6,616 bases of DNA, taken from the NCBI GenBank assembly GCA_017522745.1, contig JAFWYI010000185.1, positions 1 through 6,616 of the forward strand. The letters run 5' to 3'. This DNA comes from Mailhella sp. (GTDB lineage Bacteria; Desulfobacterota; Desulfovibrionia; Desulfovibrionales; Desulfovibrionaceae). Below, in pieces: positions 6,146 to 6,616 of the stretch. How positions within the stretch are numbered: position 1 is the first letter of the stretch; the number at the start of each line of letters is the position of its first letter. The position numbers and the translations under genes were made by a program. Under the pieces are notes generated by a model. It made no database searches. It worked only from the letters and a program-made list of their open reading frames with translations, and was not told where the DNA came from.

Positions 6146-6222
6146 AACAACCTGTTCCCGCTTATCGGTGCAGGTGCGCCTCTCAAAGACAGGCGACTTG
6201 TTCCATACAGGTAAGTGTATAG

Positions 6223-6249
6223 ACACCCTTCTGGATGTCCGAGGGGTGT
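6223..6249. repeat. Inverted repeat at the rplU start site (operator or hairpin candidate)
   Basis: ACACCC (6223-6228) and GGGTGT (6244-6249) are perfect inverted copies with centres 21 bases apart, about two helical turns. The right half abuts the rplU -10 box and the left half lies in the transcribed leader, where a repressor site could sit. On the plus strand it could also act as a weak terminator because T-rich sequence follows. Confidence 0.4.
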
Positions 6250-6277
6250 TTATATGCTTTTTTCTTCAGGCTGGCAA
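6249..6277 (-). promoter_or_regulatory. Sigma70-type promoter of rplU-rpmA-obgE-proB
   Basis: On the minus strand, TTGCCA (6272-6277) and TATAAA (6249-6254) are separated by exactly 17 bases. The -35 box and adjoining bases match those of the tRNA-Leu promoter. The predicted start is near 6242. Confidence 0.75.
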
Positions 6278-6329
6278 GCATTTTCTCACGAAATTAAACG
6301 GATACACGCTTTCACAGCGGCACCTCTCC

Positions 6330-6358
6330 TTGACACAGCCGCTCCTTGCCCTTTTAAT
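6330..6358 (+). promoter_or_regulatory. Sigma70-type promoter of the CBS-domain gene
   Basis: A perfect TTGACA (6330-6335) and TTTAAT (6353-6358) are separated by 17 bases, with a predicted start near 6365 and a leader of about 30 nt. It diverges from the rplU promoter, with about 50 bases between the two -35 boxes. Confidence 0.75.
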
Positions 6359-6394
6359 AAGATACGTCCCTTTCCTTTCAGCAAGGAGACAGCT

Positions 6395-6616
6395 ATGAAC
6401 ACTGCCGCAGATATCATGACGCCGCGCCCCGTCACCGTCTCTCCGCAGACGACGCTCCGCGAAGCCGCAAAGCTCCTTCTGGACGGCCATTTCAACGGCC
6501 TTCCCGTAGTGGAAGACGGCAGGCTCGTGGGCATGCTCACACAGTCCGATCTCATCTCGCTGGATAAGAAGCTGGAAATGCCGAGCTTTTTCCTGCTTCT
6601 GGGCGGTGCTATCCCC
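6395..6616 (+). CDS. CBS-domain protein (3' end missing)
   Basis: The window holds the first 74 codons, with no stop before its end. The product begins MNTAADIMTPRPVTVSPQTT and continues with LREAAKLLLDGHFNGLPVVE and DGRLVGMLTQSDLI, a typical CBS motif. CBS domains normally occur in pairs and often bind adenosine nucleotides to regulate a partner. The residues after the first motif (KKLEMPSFFLLLGGAIP) resemble the linker of short stand-alone CBS-pair proteins in related bacteria, so a second CBS domain probably follows outside the window. The ATG at 6395 has AAGGAGA at 6383-6389, 5 bases upstream, and a strong promoter precedes it. Its actual partner or ligand cannot be told from this fragment. 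Confidence 0.88.
   Translation, partial: MNTAADIMTPRPVTVSPQTTLREAAKLLLDGHFNGLPVVEDGRLVGMLTQSDLISLDKKLEMPSFFLLLGGAIP

Larger units (their letters stand above)
6016..6242 (-). promoter_or_regulatory. Long structured 5' leader of rplU
   Basis: About 225 nt separate the predicted transcription start from the L21 start codon. On the minus strand the leader can form several hairpins: CCTCGC-CTTG-GCGGGG (6096-6111), TCCGG-GATCA-CCGGA (6071-6085), and a hairpin with a T run just before the ribosome binding site (6041-6068). The 5' arm of that last hairpin (CCTGTTT, 6062-6068) can pair instead with GAACAGG at 6151-6157. Ribosomal protein leaders are often autoregulated; I infer that possibility here and do not recognise a named family. 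Confidence 0.5.

Noticed and set aside
1..6616. CRISPR array, insertion sequence, toxin-antitoxin or phage system
   Set aside because: No regularly spaced repeats, transposase-like frame, terminal inverted repeats or phage-like proteins were seen.

Overview
The window looks like chromosomal core sequence from a sulfate- or sulfite-respiring member of the Desulfovibrionaceae (Desulfovibrio/Bilophila type). Three things point that way. There is a membrane-cytochrome plus HdrD-like Fe-S protein pair of the DsrMK/TmcBC/HmcEF kind. The base composition is moderately high in GC, with GCC/CTC-rich codons. The cluster order is rplU-rpmA-obgE-proB. The taxonomic call is inference from gene content; no rRNA or other marker is present.

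Layout. Positions 1-2381 (+) hold the 3' part of a NarI/DsrM/HdrE-family heme b membrane protein gene, followed immediately by a complete 531-residue DsrK/TmcB/HmcF-type iron-sulfur protein. The pair ends at a strong hairpin terminator (2467-2500). Positions about 2500-2758 show no convincing gene, only a weak imperfect duplication. Positions 2759-2929 (-) hold a tRNA-Leu(GAG) with its own promoter, encoded CCA and strong terminator; helically phased A/T tracts lie upstream of its promoter. Positions 3003-6277 (-) form one transcription unit: promoter, a leader of about 225 nt, rplU (L21), rpmA (L27), an intercistronic hairpin, obgE (GTPase) and proB (glutamate 5-kinase). Position 6330 onward (+) holds a well-formed sigma70-type promoter and the start of a CBS-domain protein that runs off the window.

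How the genes work together. The left pair is expected to pass electrons between the membrane quinone pool, or a periplasmic cytochrome, and a cytoplasmic disulfide- or thiol-type partner. The right cluster couples two 50S proteins with Obg, a GTPase that assists 50S assembly, and with the first enzyme of proline synthesis, whose start codon overlaps the obgE stop by one base.

The most interesting non-obvious signals are regulatory. The rplU leader has a terminator-like hairpin whose 5' arm can pair instead with an upstream segment, and a 32-codon small ORF runs through that hairpin. A second terminator-like hairpin separates rpmA from obgE. A promoter motif, GCTTGCCAGC(A/C)TGAA, is shared by the tRNA and rplU promoters. 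I found no CRISPR array, insertion sequence, phage gene or clearly novel multi-gene system.
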